From positions 1-43,750 of the IMG/VR virus record IMGVR_UViG_3300023284_001004: a DNA stretch of 43,750 nt. One strand, given 5' to 3'. Made by a program: the position numbers and the translations under genes. Below, one piece after another: positions 17,753 through 24,982 of this stretch. The notes under the pieces are model-generated. The model ran no database searches. It was not told the DNA's origin and saw only the letters and a list, made by a program, of their open reading frames with translations. This stretch comes from a virus. Each line of letters begins with the position of its first letter. Positions within the stretch are counted from its first letter, which is position 1.

Positions 17753-17842
17753 ATGTCTAGGCACATTAAAAAACCACCTCCACCAAAGCGCAACACAGGA
17801 GGTCGCGGTAAGAAACGAACTGTCAAAAAAAAATCAACTTAG
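17753..17842 (+). CDS. Basic micropeptide after the holin
   Basis: A 29-residue peptide (starts MSRHIKKPPPPKRNTGGRG, ends in a Lys/Thr-rich tail) from ATG 17753, three bases after the holin stop. It is highly basic and Pro-rich with no membrane segment. The final bases overlap the end of the convergent gene at 17834. Genuine expression is plausible because it sits in coupled spacing at the end of the late operon. Function unknown. Confidence 0.45.
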   Translation: MSRHIKKPPPPKRNTGGRGKKRTVKKKST

Positions 17843-18091
17843 TGACTTGAGGCGGTCAGCTTCGCGTTGCCGCATTATCTCTATTTCTAATTTGGTTTTT
17901 TTAATATTCACTAAATGCAATCTGCAAATCACTACCGAAAGAATAATACCCACCAACACCGCAATCTTACCAATATCATCGGGAATATATTTAAGAATCG
18001 TGCCCATTCCCGTCCCTGTAGTCACTGCTGCCACAGTCGCCCCTGCTTTTGTATTGCTCGCAGCGGACAATAATTGCTCTTTCACGCTCAT
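17834..18091 (-). CDS. Small membrane protein, candidate second holin
   Basis: An 85-residue protein from ATG 18091, preceded by an AAAGG site and overlapping the upstream gene's stop as ATGA. It has a Gly/Ala/Thr-rich weakly hydrophobic stretch, then a clear membrane helix (GKIAVLVGIILSVVICRLHLV), then a strongly charged C-terminal tail (KKTKLEIEIMRQREADRLK). This layout suits a class II-like holin or antiholin. It lies back to back with the late lysis genes but on the opposite strand. Confidence 0.6.
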   Translation of the reverse strand: MSVKEQLLSAASNTKAGATVAAVTTGTGMGTILKYIPDDIGKIAVLVGIILSVVICRLHLVNIKKTKLEIEIMRQREADRLKSLS

Positions 18092-18185
18092 GACGGGCCT
18101 TTGTATTGATGATTAATGCGCCAACTCGTAATACGATTGAAAGAAAGAATAGTGCGCCAGCTGTCCAATGAATACCCTCCCACAT
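17991..18185 (-). CDS. Possible overlapping single-pass membrane protein
   Basis: A 64-residue frame lying inside the end of the 18088-18561 gene and the start of the 17834-18091 gene, in a third frame. An AAAGGAC site seven bases before ATG 18185 supports translation. Residues 1-30 (IHWTAGALFFLSIVLRVGALI) form a convincing membrane helix, followed by a basic segment. The last 30 residues look like shadow translation of the downstream gene. It could be a lysis accessory such as an Rz-like or antiholin peptide, but no lipobox is present. Confidence 0.4.
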   Translation of the reverse strand: MWEGIHWTAGALFFLSIVLRVGALIINTKARHERERAIIVRCEQYKSRGDCGSSDYRDGNGHDS

Positions 18186-18561
18186 CACTAGTGTCCTTTC
18201 GAATCATTGTGATAATTACACAAAGATATACGACTATAAAGGCTATATCATAGATGGTTGGCGGTAAATAAGCCATCCACATCACCCAACCTGCGGCATT
18301 AACTAGTATTGAAATTAGGCAAATATAATGCAATCTCACAACCATTACAGGAATAGGGAAAATTCCACTAGTTAGTATAATTATTGCTGAATCTGTTAAT
18401 GCCGCACTACCATAATAAGCCAATCCATCAAGATCTGATAAACATAGATCATGTAAAAGTGTTAGACCTGCGAAAATTACTGCACCAAATAGACGGCTCA
18501 TGTTGGGTTGAATCAGCGCAACAACACACATAATTGTTAATAGACCGGTGATAATATTCAT
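18088..18561 (-). CDS. Multi-spanning membrane protein, unknown function
   Basis: A 157-residue protein with about four hydrophobic segments (roughly residues 3-20, 24-40, 55-75 and 80-100, with another near 105-120). It starts in an ATGA overlap with the upstream gene, and its stop overlaps the next gene's ATG the same way. No family is recognised. Candidates are antiholin, superinfection exclusion or envelope modification. The last thirty residues are hydrophilic and overlap another frame. Confidence 0.55.
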   Translation of the reverse strand: MNIITGLLTIMCVVALIQPNMSRLFGAVIFAGLTLLHDLCLSDLDGLAYYGSAALTDSAIIILTSGIFPIPVMVVRLHYICLISILVNAAGWVMWMAYLPPTIYDIAFIVVYLCVIITMIRKDTSDVGGYSLDSWRTILSFNRITSWRINHQYKGPS

Positions 18562-18776
18562 TGGTTTTCTGTACGAAGGTAAGGTAAATCTGAATACACG
18601 AAAGTGCTGATACGATTAGTTCCGTTAAAGTCCTCATATATTGCGTTTAGTCCCGAACAGGATGGTGTTGCAAAATGCTTTTGTGTCGTGTGCTGAATAC
18701 CTAAATATGTAAAACGTTCTCCCACTTTTCTAAACGATTTTAATTCCTGCAATTCTTTAAATCTTTTAGGTGTCAT
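18558..18776 (-). CDS. Small hypothetical protein after the DNA polymerase
   Basis: A 72-residue protein from ATG 18776, with AGGAG ten bases upstream inside the end of the polymerase gene. A GTG at 18785 overlapping the polymerase stop is the alternative start. It starts MTPKRFKELQELKSF, a helical basic segment, with beta-rich residues after. No domain recognised. Its end overlaps the next gene as ATGA, so it belongs to the replication operon. Confidence 0.55.
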   Translation of the reverse strand: MTPKRFKELQELKSFRKVGERFTYLGIQHTTQKHFATPSCSGLNAIYEDFNGTNRISTFVYSDLPYLRTENQ

Positions 18777-18781
18777 ATCGT

Positions 18782-20659
18782 TCACACTCCTCTTAACGGA
18801 TTAACCAGCTTTTCAGCTTCCTTAATGTAATAATCGTAGTTTAAATCCCACATGGGTGAACCGCCATCGGGGAGGTTATTACACGGCGTCACAGTCCAAC
18901 CCACATCAATACCTATACGGCGTTCGGGGGCGTTAGAGTCTTTATTAACCTGGGCAGGCGTTGGTGGCATTATTTTCATCAGTGAGCCACCGCCTGTACT
19001 GACATAATACCGGGTGACGTTCTGTAGCTGCTCTGAGGTATCGACGGATTCCAACATCAACCGGCTTGACCGTGGTACCTTTGTCCGCTTCATGAAATCC
19101 ATAACATCAGTGTGACCCCGTACAGTTTCAGCCACTGGCACGCCGCGCACCAATGCTGCCTCAGCTGCTATGGCCACCACTTGGGAACTATGATTTTGAT
19201 GCCAACCAAGGTCATCACCGTAGCAATAGGCGCCTTTGCGTTTTAATTTACCATTGGTATATACCGCGATATAATTGTTCACGTCCCTGATCATCATGCG
19301 GCTGTAATCAGCACGCTCTAATTCAAGGCCTGTAAGTTCTTCCCATGATTGGGCGATGAACATAAGCCCGTCAATCTGATCGCGTGGACAACGCACTGTT
19401 AAACCGTCTGTGTTGGCTTGCACCATCGATAGGCCTGGCAGTGTGATCAAATACTCAGCCAGCAAACACAGCAACAACTGACCATTAATAGTGATCGCCA
19501 TTGTATAATTGGGATCAAAAAATGGACTGTACTTACTATTGCTGTCACCAAACACTCCATTAAGGGCTAGTTTCAACATGGCATTCTCAGGCGTGCCTTT
19601 CGCGTATTGCTTTCGTTGCTCATATACATCAAGGTAAATATCACAAAACCGCTCACCCAGATGTTCAGGGTGGAAGCGGTTAGCAATAGCTAAATTAGGG
19701 TAATAACTGGCCACATCAAGGTCGATTACAATGTAATTATCATCACTGTTTACGGTCTGCGAATCAACTGACCCATGAATACCACCAGTTCCGAAGTCGT
19801 ATTGGAAACCGTCAATGGTACAATTCAAACCCTTGAATACACCTTTCGTCTCAGTGATTGTTTGAGCTCTAAGCCAATCAAGTACCCGCTGAAACTCAGG
19901 CCGGTTGAACTGAACCCACGGCAAGATAACATCATTCAATGTAATTGTTGGCCTTAATGTTTGCCGTGGTTCCTTATAACCATTAGGGTGATGGTAACAA
20001 GGGATGCCGAACCGTTCTAGCTCCATAATGAAGTAATCTTTGCCTATTTTCGTATCATTATGGTTGGTGAAATTACGATTATATTTCGCGCTTAACTTGT
20101 CGCGAAATTCCAACATCGGCATTGTTTCACTCAGGAACTTAACCGTCTCAAATACATCATGATCGTTATAAGGGATCAGTTCATCAATTTGCTCATCGGT
20201 CAAATACGTACCAGGTTCGAACGGTAAATCCTGAATATTCTGTGAACGCATATTGAACTCAAGCACTTTTAAACTAGTGGATTTGGCCATATTATCGAAG
20301 TGATGGATCTTAAACAGATCGACTTGAGGAACGTACCACTCAGATTCCCACACCAGATGACTAAAACGATCGCCGCTGTTAATGATGAGGTCACACTTGG
20401 TATATAATTCAGCGGCAGTGATGTGACCCCCTCGCTTAATCAACTCATGAATAATGGGGTAATCAAAGCCGATACTATTAAAACCAGCCATGCGACCATC
20501 ACTATTTTTAATAGCCGTTAACAGTTGGAAAAATTCAACGCCTTGATTGACCCGACCGCTAATCTCAAACCGCCATATTGCTTGATCAGAGGGACGCACG
20601 ATGGTTACGGTGAAGACGTTAGGGTAAGTCTCGACATCGTAGCCGTATAGATTATTCAT
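18782..20659 (-). CDS. Family B-like DNA polymerase with 3'-5' exonuclease
   Basis: A 625-residue replicative polymerase from ATG 20659, which overlaps the upstream stop as ATGA; a GTG at 20671 is the alternative. Exonuclease motifs: ExoI D8-x-E10, ExoII N61 and D66, ExoIII Y164...D168. Polymerase motifs: motif A D315 in DVASYYPNL, motif B K363/N367/G371 in KLALNGVFG, motif C N416-T417-D418-G419. Motif C normally reads DTDS, so the first Asp is Asn here while the essential second Asp is kept. TGGIHG at 291-296 is like the linker motif between exo and pol domains. It is short for family B. No terminal-protein or primer partner is recognised beside it. Confidence 0.85.
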   Translation of the reverse strand: MNNLYGYDVETYPNVFTVTIVRPSDQAIWRFEISGRVNQGVEFFQLLTAIKNSDGRMAGFNSIGFDYPIIHELIKRGGHITAAELYTKCDLIINSGDRFSHLVWESEWYVPQVDLFKIHHFDNMAKSTSLKVLEFNMRSQNIQDLPFEPGTYLTDEQIDELIPYNDHDVFETVKFLSETMPMLEFRDKLSAKYNRNFTNHNDTKIGKDYFIMELERFGIPCYHHPNGYKEPRQTLRPTITLNDVILPWVQFNRPEFQRVLDWLRAQTITETKGVFKGLNCTIDGFQYDFGTGGIHGSVDSQTVNSDDNYIVIDLDVASYYPNLAIANRFHPEHLGERFCDIYLDVYEQRKQYAKGTPENAMLKLALNGVFGDSNSKYSPFFDPNYTMAITINGQLLLCLLAEYLITLPGLSMVQANTDGLTVRCPRDQIDGLMFIAQSWEELTGLELERADYSRMMIRDVNNYIAVYTNGKLKRKGAYCYGDDLGWHQNHSSQVVAIAAEAALVRGVPVAETVRGHTDVMDFMKRTKVPRSSRLMLESVDTSEQLQNVTRYYVSTGGGSLMKIMPPTPAQVNKDSNAPERRIGIDVGWTVTPCNNLPDGGSPMWDLNYDYYIKEAEKLVNPLRGV

Positions 20660-20889
20660 GTTCTCATACACTGACTTGAGTTAATAATACCTTGGGCTAT
20701 CAAAAATTCTTGAGTGTCTGCAAGAAGTCCAATAAAACCACAGTCAAAAATAATCGGTTCATATCCTAAGCATTTGCAATGTTTGCAAAATATTGCAAAT
20801 AAATCATTAATAGTATTTATCTCTTCCCCGTAGCATTTTTTGAACCTTTTAGAAAAACATAACAATTCTTTCGCTTGATGATTATTCAT
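20656..20889 (-). CDS. Small hypothetical protein upstream of the polymerase
   Basis: A 77-residue protein from ATG 20889, which overlaps the end of the preceding gene by eight bases, and its stop overlaps the polymerase ATG. A TTG six bases earlier is possible. It has a Cys pair (FCKHCKC) and a hydrophobic C-terminal half. The cysteines could bind a metal. Function unknown; coupling implies co-expression with the polymerase. Confidence 0.5.
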   Translation of the reverse strand: MNNHQAKELLCFSKRFKKCYGEEINTINDLFAIFCKHCKCLGYEPIIFDCGFIGLLADTQEFLIAQGIINSSQCMRT

Positions 20890-21049
20890 GTTCAATAGTC
20901 ACTTTAATAGTGGGCGGCGGTGTTTTAGGTAAAGATGAGCGGGATAAATATACGATGGAAATACCAGCTAGATTATCGGGATCACATTTATAAACGTGTA
21001 CCCCTCTTGTTGATTCTTTGATAGTCATAGTGACTGTTTTGATTGTCAT
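20882..21049 (-). CDS. Small hypothetical protein
   Basis: A 55-residue protein with an AGGTGA ribosome binding site four bases before ATG 21049. It begins MTIKTVTMTIKESTRGVHVY and ends in a Pro-rich and Thr/Ile-rich stretch. It is first after the terminator at 21065-21090 and overlaps the next gene by eight bases. No family recognised. Confidence 0.5.
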   Translation of the reverse strand: MTIKTVTMTIKESTRGVHVYKCDPDNLAGISIVYLSRSSLPKTPPPTIKVTIEHE

Positions 21050-21064
21050 TTTATCACCTACATT

Positions 21065-21090
21065 AAAAAAGACCCGCCTGAAGGCGAGCC
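21065..21090 (-). terminator. Intrinsic terminator, leftward, after the putative ssDNA-binding gene
   Basis: Read on the minus strand, GGCTCGCC (21090-21083) pairs with GGCGGGTC (21078-21071) around TTCA, followed by six T (21070-21065). This is a typical Rho-independent terminator between the ssDNA-binding candidate and the polymerase cluster. It would give more transcript of the upstream gene than of the polymerase. Confidence 0.75.
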
Positions 21091-21101
21091 AAGACCTGTT
21101 A

Positions 21102-21947
21102 TTATTGTGCGGTAGTAATTTGTGCCTCAGTCCAACCGGCGGCCCTTAGTTGATCAACCGTGAATTGTTTACCATTGATGGTTAGGAAGTCATGGGCGGG
21201 GGCTGGTGGCGGAGGAGGACTACCAACCGCCTGTGCCACAGGAGGGACAGCCTGTGCAGGCGTTGTGGTCGTAGCAGATTGCGCAACAGCTCCCGTCTGC
21301 GGGGTCGCACCAGCGGCATGAACGTTTGGGTCAACGTGTGCATCCTGAGGCATGACAGCTGCCGCTGATCCGAATGTGGCCTCCGCATCAAGTGAGCTAG
21401 CACTAACAATGGGGATACCTGCCCGAACCAATTCGCAACCCACCAAATTGATATAAACACCTGGGCTCTGACTAGGTGAGTTGCCTTTTGCTGAAATAAC
21501 CAATCGAACATAATCGCCGGTTTTAAATATCTCTTTCTGCATGACCTGTTGTGCATAATTACCATTAGCGTAACAATCAACGGCAAAACCGTTCTTAGCA
21601 TTGATGATCCAGTTACCAGGAAAGCCTTCGTTGTCACATGGTAACTTTCCTTTTTTATTGGGGATACGTGAGTCACCGTCAATGATTTTCCAAGCGAATG
21701 TATTGGCCTGCCATTCACCATTGGGCCAGCCTATTTGGGCAGCCCCCATAATATACTGACCCCATTGAGTCAGTTTCCAATCAGTTTCACCGGGTGCCTT
21801 CGGAATGGCTACAGCAACAAATATTTCCTGTTGTGTGTCACCTAATTTGTTAATTTTGGGCTGACCGGCATCATCGTAGACGGTCTTAATTTCCATTGGG
21901 TGACCCTGAACCAAGCGGCCAACCTGTGTCATAATTTGATCTGTCAT
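21102..21947 (-). CDS. Putative ssDNA-binding protein (DUF2815-like) with Pro-rich linker
   Basis: A 281-residue protein with an AAGGAA site before the ATG. Residues 1-175 form a globular domain with an OB-like pattern (DYVRLVISAKGNSPSQSPG) similar to phage ssDNA-binding or DUF2815 proteins. Residues 180-250 are Pro/Ala/Thr-rich and likely disordered. The end carries FLTINGKQFTVDQLRAAGW, a short helical tail that may bind partners. The nuclease gene DUF2800 lies two genes upstream and the polymerase downstream, a replication context. A terminator follows. Family name is by resemblance. Confidence 0.65.
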   Translation of the reverse strand: MTDQIMTQVGRLVQGHPMEIKTVYDDAGQPKINKLGDTQQEIFVAVAIPKAPGETDWKLTQWGQYIMGAAQIGWPNGEWQANTFAWKIIDGDSRIPNKKGKLPCDNEGFPGNWIINAKNGFAVDCYANGNYAQQVMQKEIFKTGDYVRLVISAKGNSPSQSPGVYINLVGCELVRAGIPIVSASSLDAEATFGSAAAVMPQDAHVDPNVHAAGATPQTGAVAQSATTTTPAQAVPPVAQAVGSPPPPPAPAHDFLTINGKQFTVDQLRAAGWTEAQITTAQ

Positions 21948-21965
21948 AATAATTTCCTTACAGGG

Positions 21966-22220
21966 TTAAAAGTTTTTAAATATTCTACCACCGACGCTCA
22001 ACCCTTCAGGCAAGCTCGTAATCTGTGTGTCTCGTAAATCCAGCCAACCACCGACGCTCAACCCTTCAGGCAAGCTCGTAATCTGTGTGCCTCGTAAATC
22101 CAGACAACCACCGACGCTCAACCCTTCAGGCAAGCTCGTAATCTGTGTGTCTCGTAAATCCACATCGTCAGATAAATCAAGTTTTTGTTCAATTATCAAA
22201 AATCCGCTCTCAATTTTCAT
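21966..22220 (-). CDS. Leucine-rich-like repeat protein
   Basis: An 84-residue protein (GGAG site before ATG) with three near-identical 20-residue units built on DLRDTQITSLPEGLSVGG. This matches the short bacterial leucine-rich-like repeat pattern with Leu, Ile and Pro at fixed places. The DNA units are almost perfect 60-bp repeats, so copy number may vary. Such repeats usually mediate protein binding. The N-terminus (MKIESGFLIIEQKLDLSDD) and C-terminus (RIFKNF) flank it. Role unknown; it sits in the replication operon. Confidence 0.65.
   Translation of the reverse strand: MKIESGFLIIEQKLDLSDDVDLRDTQITSLPEGLSVGGCLDLRGTQITSLPEGLSVGGWLDLRDTQITSLPEGLSVGGRIFKNF
21987..22162. repeat. Near-perfect tandem 60-bp repeat, about three copies
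   Basis: The same 60-base unit runs through this stretch with period exactly 60 and only a few substitutions between copies. It codes for the repeats of the leucine-rich-like protein and does not look like a non-coding repeat. High identity implies recent duplication or ongoing recombination. Confidence 0.9.
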
Positions 22221-22238
22221 ATATAACTCCAGGGTTGG

Positions 22239-23405
22239 TTACTGGGCACGAAACAAGCGGCCAGCTATTGTTTTATCATTGGTCACCAATCGTGCGGCGC
22301 CTTGATACTTCTTAGAGTAGCTATTTATGACGGCTTCGTCAACATTTAATAATTTTGCTTGTGTGGGGGTGATGGGTTTTACAGCTTTTTTTAAATCAAT
22401 CTCTAATAGATCACCTAATGCGATTACCTCACTATCGGGCTTATTCCACTTCACAGAACCTCGACCATACCCAATACTAAAGCCTGGTATAACCGTTCCA
22501 TTTTTGGTTTGCTCTAATGCTTGTGCTTCAAGTGCTCCCAATCGTTCTTTGATTAATGTCTGGGCTTGGCGTAGATAACGCAACTCGACAGCAGTATTCT
22601 CAGGCGATAGGTCGTGAAGTTGCAACACTTCAACACGATCGGCGATCATAGCACCCTCACGCTGAAGTGTTGAACAGCTACGGGATGCTTTACAGTGACG
22701 GCAATGTTCGCCGGCTTTCGTGGGTGGATCAATACCCATGGCCGCATCGGCTGAGGCTTTTAACTGATTGGCGTAACCGCGCAAATCACTACCTGGGATT
22801 GTCCAACTACGGCATGGCCCTTCAGGATGGAATGCTCGCGGTTGGACAATGCGTAATTCAACATTTATTTTCTGATCAGCTAATCCATTACCGCCTGTAA
22901 TGTCATCAATCACACCGATAGCGTAATCAATAATCTGCCAATTTTCATATTGCTCAACCGGCACGCGGCCAAATTTGAAGTCCCATATGTACACTTTGAG
23001 TTTAGATACATCGAATACCACACAATCAGGTGTCCCCCAATTGAGCTCATGAACACGATTGATTGACACACGCTGCTCAATTCGCATTGCTTGTAAATGA
23101 CCTCCTTTCTGACATACACCGAGTACATCACGAGTATACATCTGAGCACCTTCGGTCATCTCTTCATTGATTACCACACCGTTTGGTGCGACTTGATCAA
23201 TGTAGTCACTACTCATCAGTACATTGACACCGTCCTGATTCGATTGATAGCTAGTCAACACCTGCTCAGCAACCCAATGCGCCGCTGTACCTTCACGCGA
23301 TTCATCTGACTCAACATCAGGGTAAAGCTGTTCGGCCTGCACGCTACCTGGGCACGGAACCCAACGGTGCGCGGATGAAGGGGGTAATATTGCGTGTTCG
23401 CTCAT
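22239..23405 (-). CDS. DUF2800 nuclease, PD-(D/E)XK Cas4/RecB-like
   Basis: A 388-residue protein with a GGAGG site before the ATG. It has the nuclease signature of the RecB/Cas4 superfamily: H43, D127 in the GTPDC segment, D142-x-K144 in WDFKFG, and Q157. The cysteines C18 and C235-x2-C238-x5-C244 match the four-Cys iron-sulfur arrangement of Cas4/AddB-type nucleases. It likely acts as a recombination exonuclease with the ssDNA-binding candidate downstream. The gene overlaps the DUF1643 stop by four bases. Confidence 0.75.
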   Translation of the reverse strand: MSEHAILPPSSAHRWVPCPGSVQAEQLYPDVESDESREGTAAHWVAEQVLTSYQSNQDGVNVLMSSDYIDQVAPNGVVINEEMTEGAQMYTRDVLGVCQKGGHLQAMRIEQRVSINRVHELNWGTPDCVVFDVSKLKVYIWDFKFGRVPVEQYENWQIIDYAIGVIDDITGGNGLADQKINVELRIVQPRAFHPEGPCRSWTIPGSDLRGYANQLKASADAAMGIDPPTKAGEHCRHCKASRSCSTLQREGAMIADRVEVLQLHDLSPENTAVELRYLRQAQTLIKERLGALEAQALEQTKNGTVIPGFSIGYGRGSVKWNKPDSEVIALGDLLEIDLKKAVKPITPTQAKLLNVDEAVINSYSKKYQGAARLVTNDKTIAGRLFRAQ

Positions 23406-23929
23406 GTTACACCTCCAATTAAGGGGATTGGCCGAAGGCCGTTTTTTAGATAAAGAGGATGACTAGGGTGACCGTCTTTGGTCCGCTTTAGACACATAGG
23501 GGTGACATTCTCACCCTCAATCCAACCAAGCGTTGTTTGATTCTGATTCATGTAAGCCCCATTAGCACCCCAAGCACAGACAACAGGACCAGGCTCTTCA
23601 CCGAATAACTCATCAGCCGACATGACACGATTTATTGCGCGTGTCACGTAGTGATGATTGTCAGGACCAACAGGGTCAGCAGTGAAGCGGTCGCGTAGTT
23701 CTTTGGGGTCAGTAGCTCGATACGCAAACAAATTAACAACTATTAATTCGCCGCAATCCCAATTCTTAGCAAAATTGATACAGCGGCGAATGGTGGGGTC
23801 ATTTTCGCTGGCATCTGCGGTTGACGGATTAAGCATGATAAACAAGCACTGCTTAGATTTATCGCTGAGCTTTCTGGTCAGCTCGTAGCGGTATTTACCG
23901 CAATCTGAAATAACCGCTGAATCGCTCAT
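23402..23929 (-). CDS. DUF1643 domain protein
   Basis: A 175-residue protein with the DUF1643 signature: an N-terminal CGKYRYELTR, then LFIMLNPSTADASENDPT, RCINFAKNWDCGELIVVN, LFAYRATDPKELR and near the C-terminus VCAWGANG. The function of this domain is not known to me; it is fairly common in phages and bacterial accessory DNA. Its start overlaps the upstream stop as TAATG and it overlaps DUF2800 downstream, so it belongs to the replication/recombination operon. Confidence 0.85.
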   Translation of the reverse strand: MSDSAVISDCGKYRYELTRKLSDKSKQCLFIMLNPSTADASENDPTIRRCINFAKNWDCGELIVVNLFAYRATDPKELRDRFTADPVGPDNHHYVTRAINRVMSADELFGEEPGPVVCAWGANGAYMNQNQTTLGWIEGENVTPMCLKRTKDGHPSHPLYLKNGLRPIPLIGGVT

Positions 23930-24720
23930 ATTACCCCCAGCAATTGAGCAGCCTTAGGGATGAGATCAGGGCGGGTTGCGATTAGACCGAATTGGGCAAG
24001 CCCTAGCTCTGAGCAAGCGGCGGTTATCTGTTCATCGGTCAAAGTACCAGCGGCTTTGGCGGCAGTGACTAGCGGTAACAGTTCAGCGAAGGTGGTAGGA
24101 ATAGCGCCAGATGCAAGCAACACAGCAGCAGCCGCAGCCGTTACAGGCGGTGGCGGGATATCAGTAACAGGTGCTGGATTTGGGGCCGCTGCCAGCGCTG
24201 CCACCAGTTCAGCTTCAACCGTGGGTACCGTTGTTTCACGGTTAACACCCTGAATTAGACGCCATGTGCCGTCAGCGTTAGTTTTTTTGGCCTTGCCATG
24301 AATGCGGGCATTCCAGGGTATTTGTTGACCGTTCTGACCTTTGGCGAGCTCCACAGTGGTTGGTGTTGTTGCGGGGTCAGCTGCTGGTGGTGGGGGTGGC
24401 GTATCCACTACCGTCGCATCCGGTGCAGGCGTAACCGCCTCCGTTTGGGTGGTGGTACTCTGGATAAGGCTCCCATGATGTGGCGTAACCGTCCCCGTCG
24501 CAGAGTTGGCAGGTGTTCCCGCTTCCGGCTTTGGGCTCTGTTCACCGTTAATGGTATCAGCGTCACTAGCGCCATTGCTGTCATCAACCACAACACGTTC
24601 ACCGTTAATGGTATCAGCGTCTGGGCCAGTGACCCCACTCACGGTAACCGTGTCACCTGCCATTATTTGACCGATCGCTATTAATTGTTGCGCTGTCACT
24701 CCATCGAGTTTTAATTTCAC
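23926..24720 (-). CDS. First gene of the leftward operon, Pro/Ala-rich protein with repeated segment
   Basis: A 264-residue protein from GTG 24720, chosen because GAGGA lies eight bases upstream; ATG 24735 lacks a site. The N-terminal 30 residues (LKLDGVTAQQLIAIGQIM) are helical. The segment DADTINGE occurs twice (25-bp DNA repeat). Pro/Thr/Ala-rich linkers surround a middle domain with WNARIHGKAKKTNADGTWRL, which I recall from phage replication operons. The C-terminal half is helical. Likely DNA replication or recombination accessory protein; unproven. Confidence 0.6.
   Translation of the reverse strand: MKLKLDGVTAQQLIAIGQIMAGDTVTVSGVTGPDADTINGERVVVDDSNGASDADTINGEQSPKPEAGTPANSATGTVTPHHGSLIQSTTTQTEAVTPAPDATVVDTPPPPPAADPATTPTTVELAKGQNGQQIPWNARIHGKAKKTNADGTWRLIQGVNRETTVPTVEAELVAALAAAPNPAPVTDIPPPPVTAAAAAVLLASGAIPTTFAELLPLVTAAKAAGTLTDEQITAACSELGLAQFGLIATRPDLIPKAAQLLGVI
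24540..24621. repeat. 25-bp direct repeat inside the first leftward gene
   Basis: An identical 25-base sequence occurs at 24540-24564 and 24597-24621. It encodes the DADTINGE segment twice. It could mark a slipped duplication in the linker. Confidence 0.8.
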
Positions 24721-24752
24721 TTTTAAATTCCTCATCGGTTGATTTGTTGCGG

Positions 24753-24782
24753 ATCATGCTTTATTGTGACCGCACTGTCAAC
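24753..24782 (-). promoter_or_regulatory. Promoter for the leftward replication operon
   Basis: On the minus strand TTGACA (24782-24777) is followed 18 bases later by CATGAT (24758-24753), then by the operon's first start codon at 24720. The -35 is a perfect sigma70 hexamer and the -10 matches in four of six bases. It lies in the short divergent gap before the rightward genes. Confidence 0.55.
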
Positions 24783-24802
24783 ATTTAATTTGAGGTGATA
24801 CG

Positions 24803-24982
24803 ATGGAAACTATTAAATTAATAGCGATATTTACAGTCATGTTTCTATCTTTGTGGAGTATGGGGAATTTATTCGCTGACAGTGTTAGTGATCATGAGGT
24901 GATTTCCCCAAAACCAGGGATTGAATGCATCATAGTAAGTCGAATGTTTAATACCAGTGTTGACTGCTGGGCGGTCGATTAA
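24803..24982 (+). CDS. Small exported or membrane-anchored protein before the helicase
   Basis: A 59-residue protein with a hydrophobic N-terminus (IKLIAIFTVMFLSLWSMGNLF) that may be a signal anchor or signal peptide, then an acidic stretch and a cysteine-containing tail (IECIIVSRMFNTSVDCW). A TGAGGTGA site precedes the ATG. The stop directly abuts the helicase ATG. I have a general memory of similar small phage proteins ending in a VDCW-like motif but cannot name a function. Two cysteines could form a disulfide if exported. Confidence 0.6.
   Translation: METIKLIAIFTVMFLSLWSMGNLFADSVSDHEVISPKPGIECIIVSRMFNTSVDCWAVD

Noticed and set aside
21987-22305. Three 60-bp repeats as a CRISPR array, and a rightward frame across them
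   Set aside because: The period is filled by one repeated unit with no unique spacers, and the leftward frame gives leucine-rich-like repeats with a good start. The rightward frame is a shadow.
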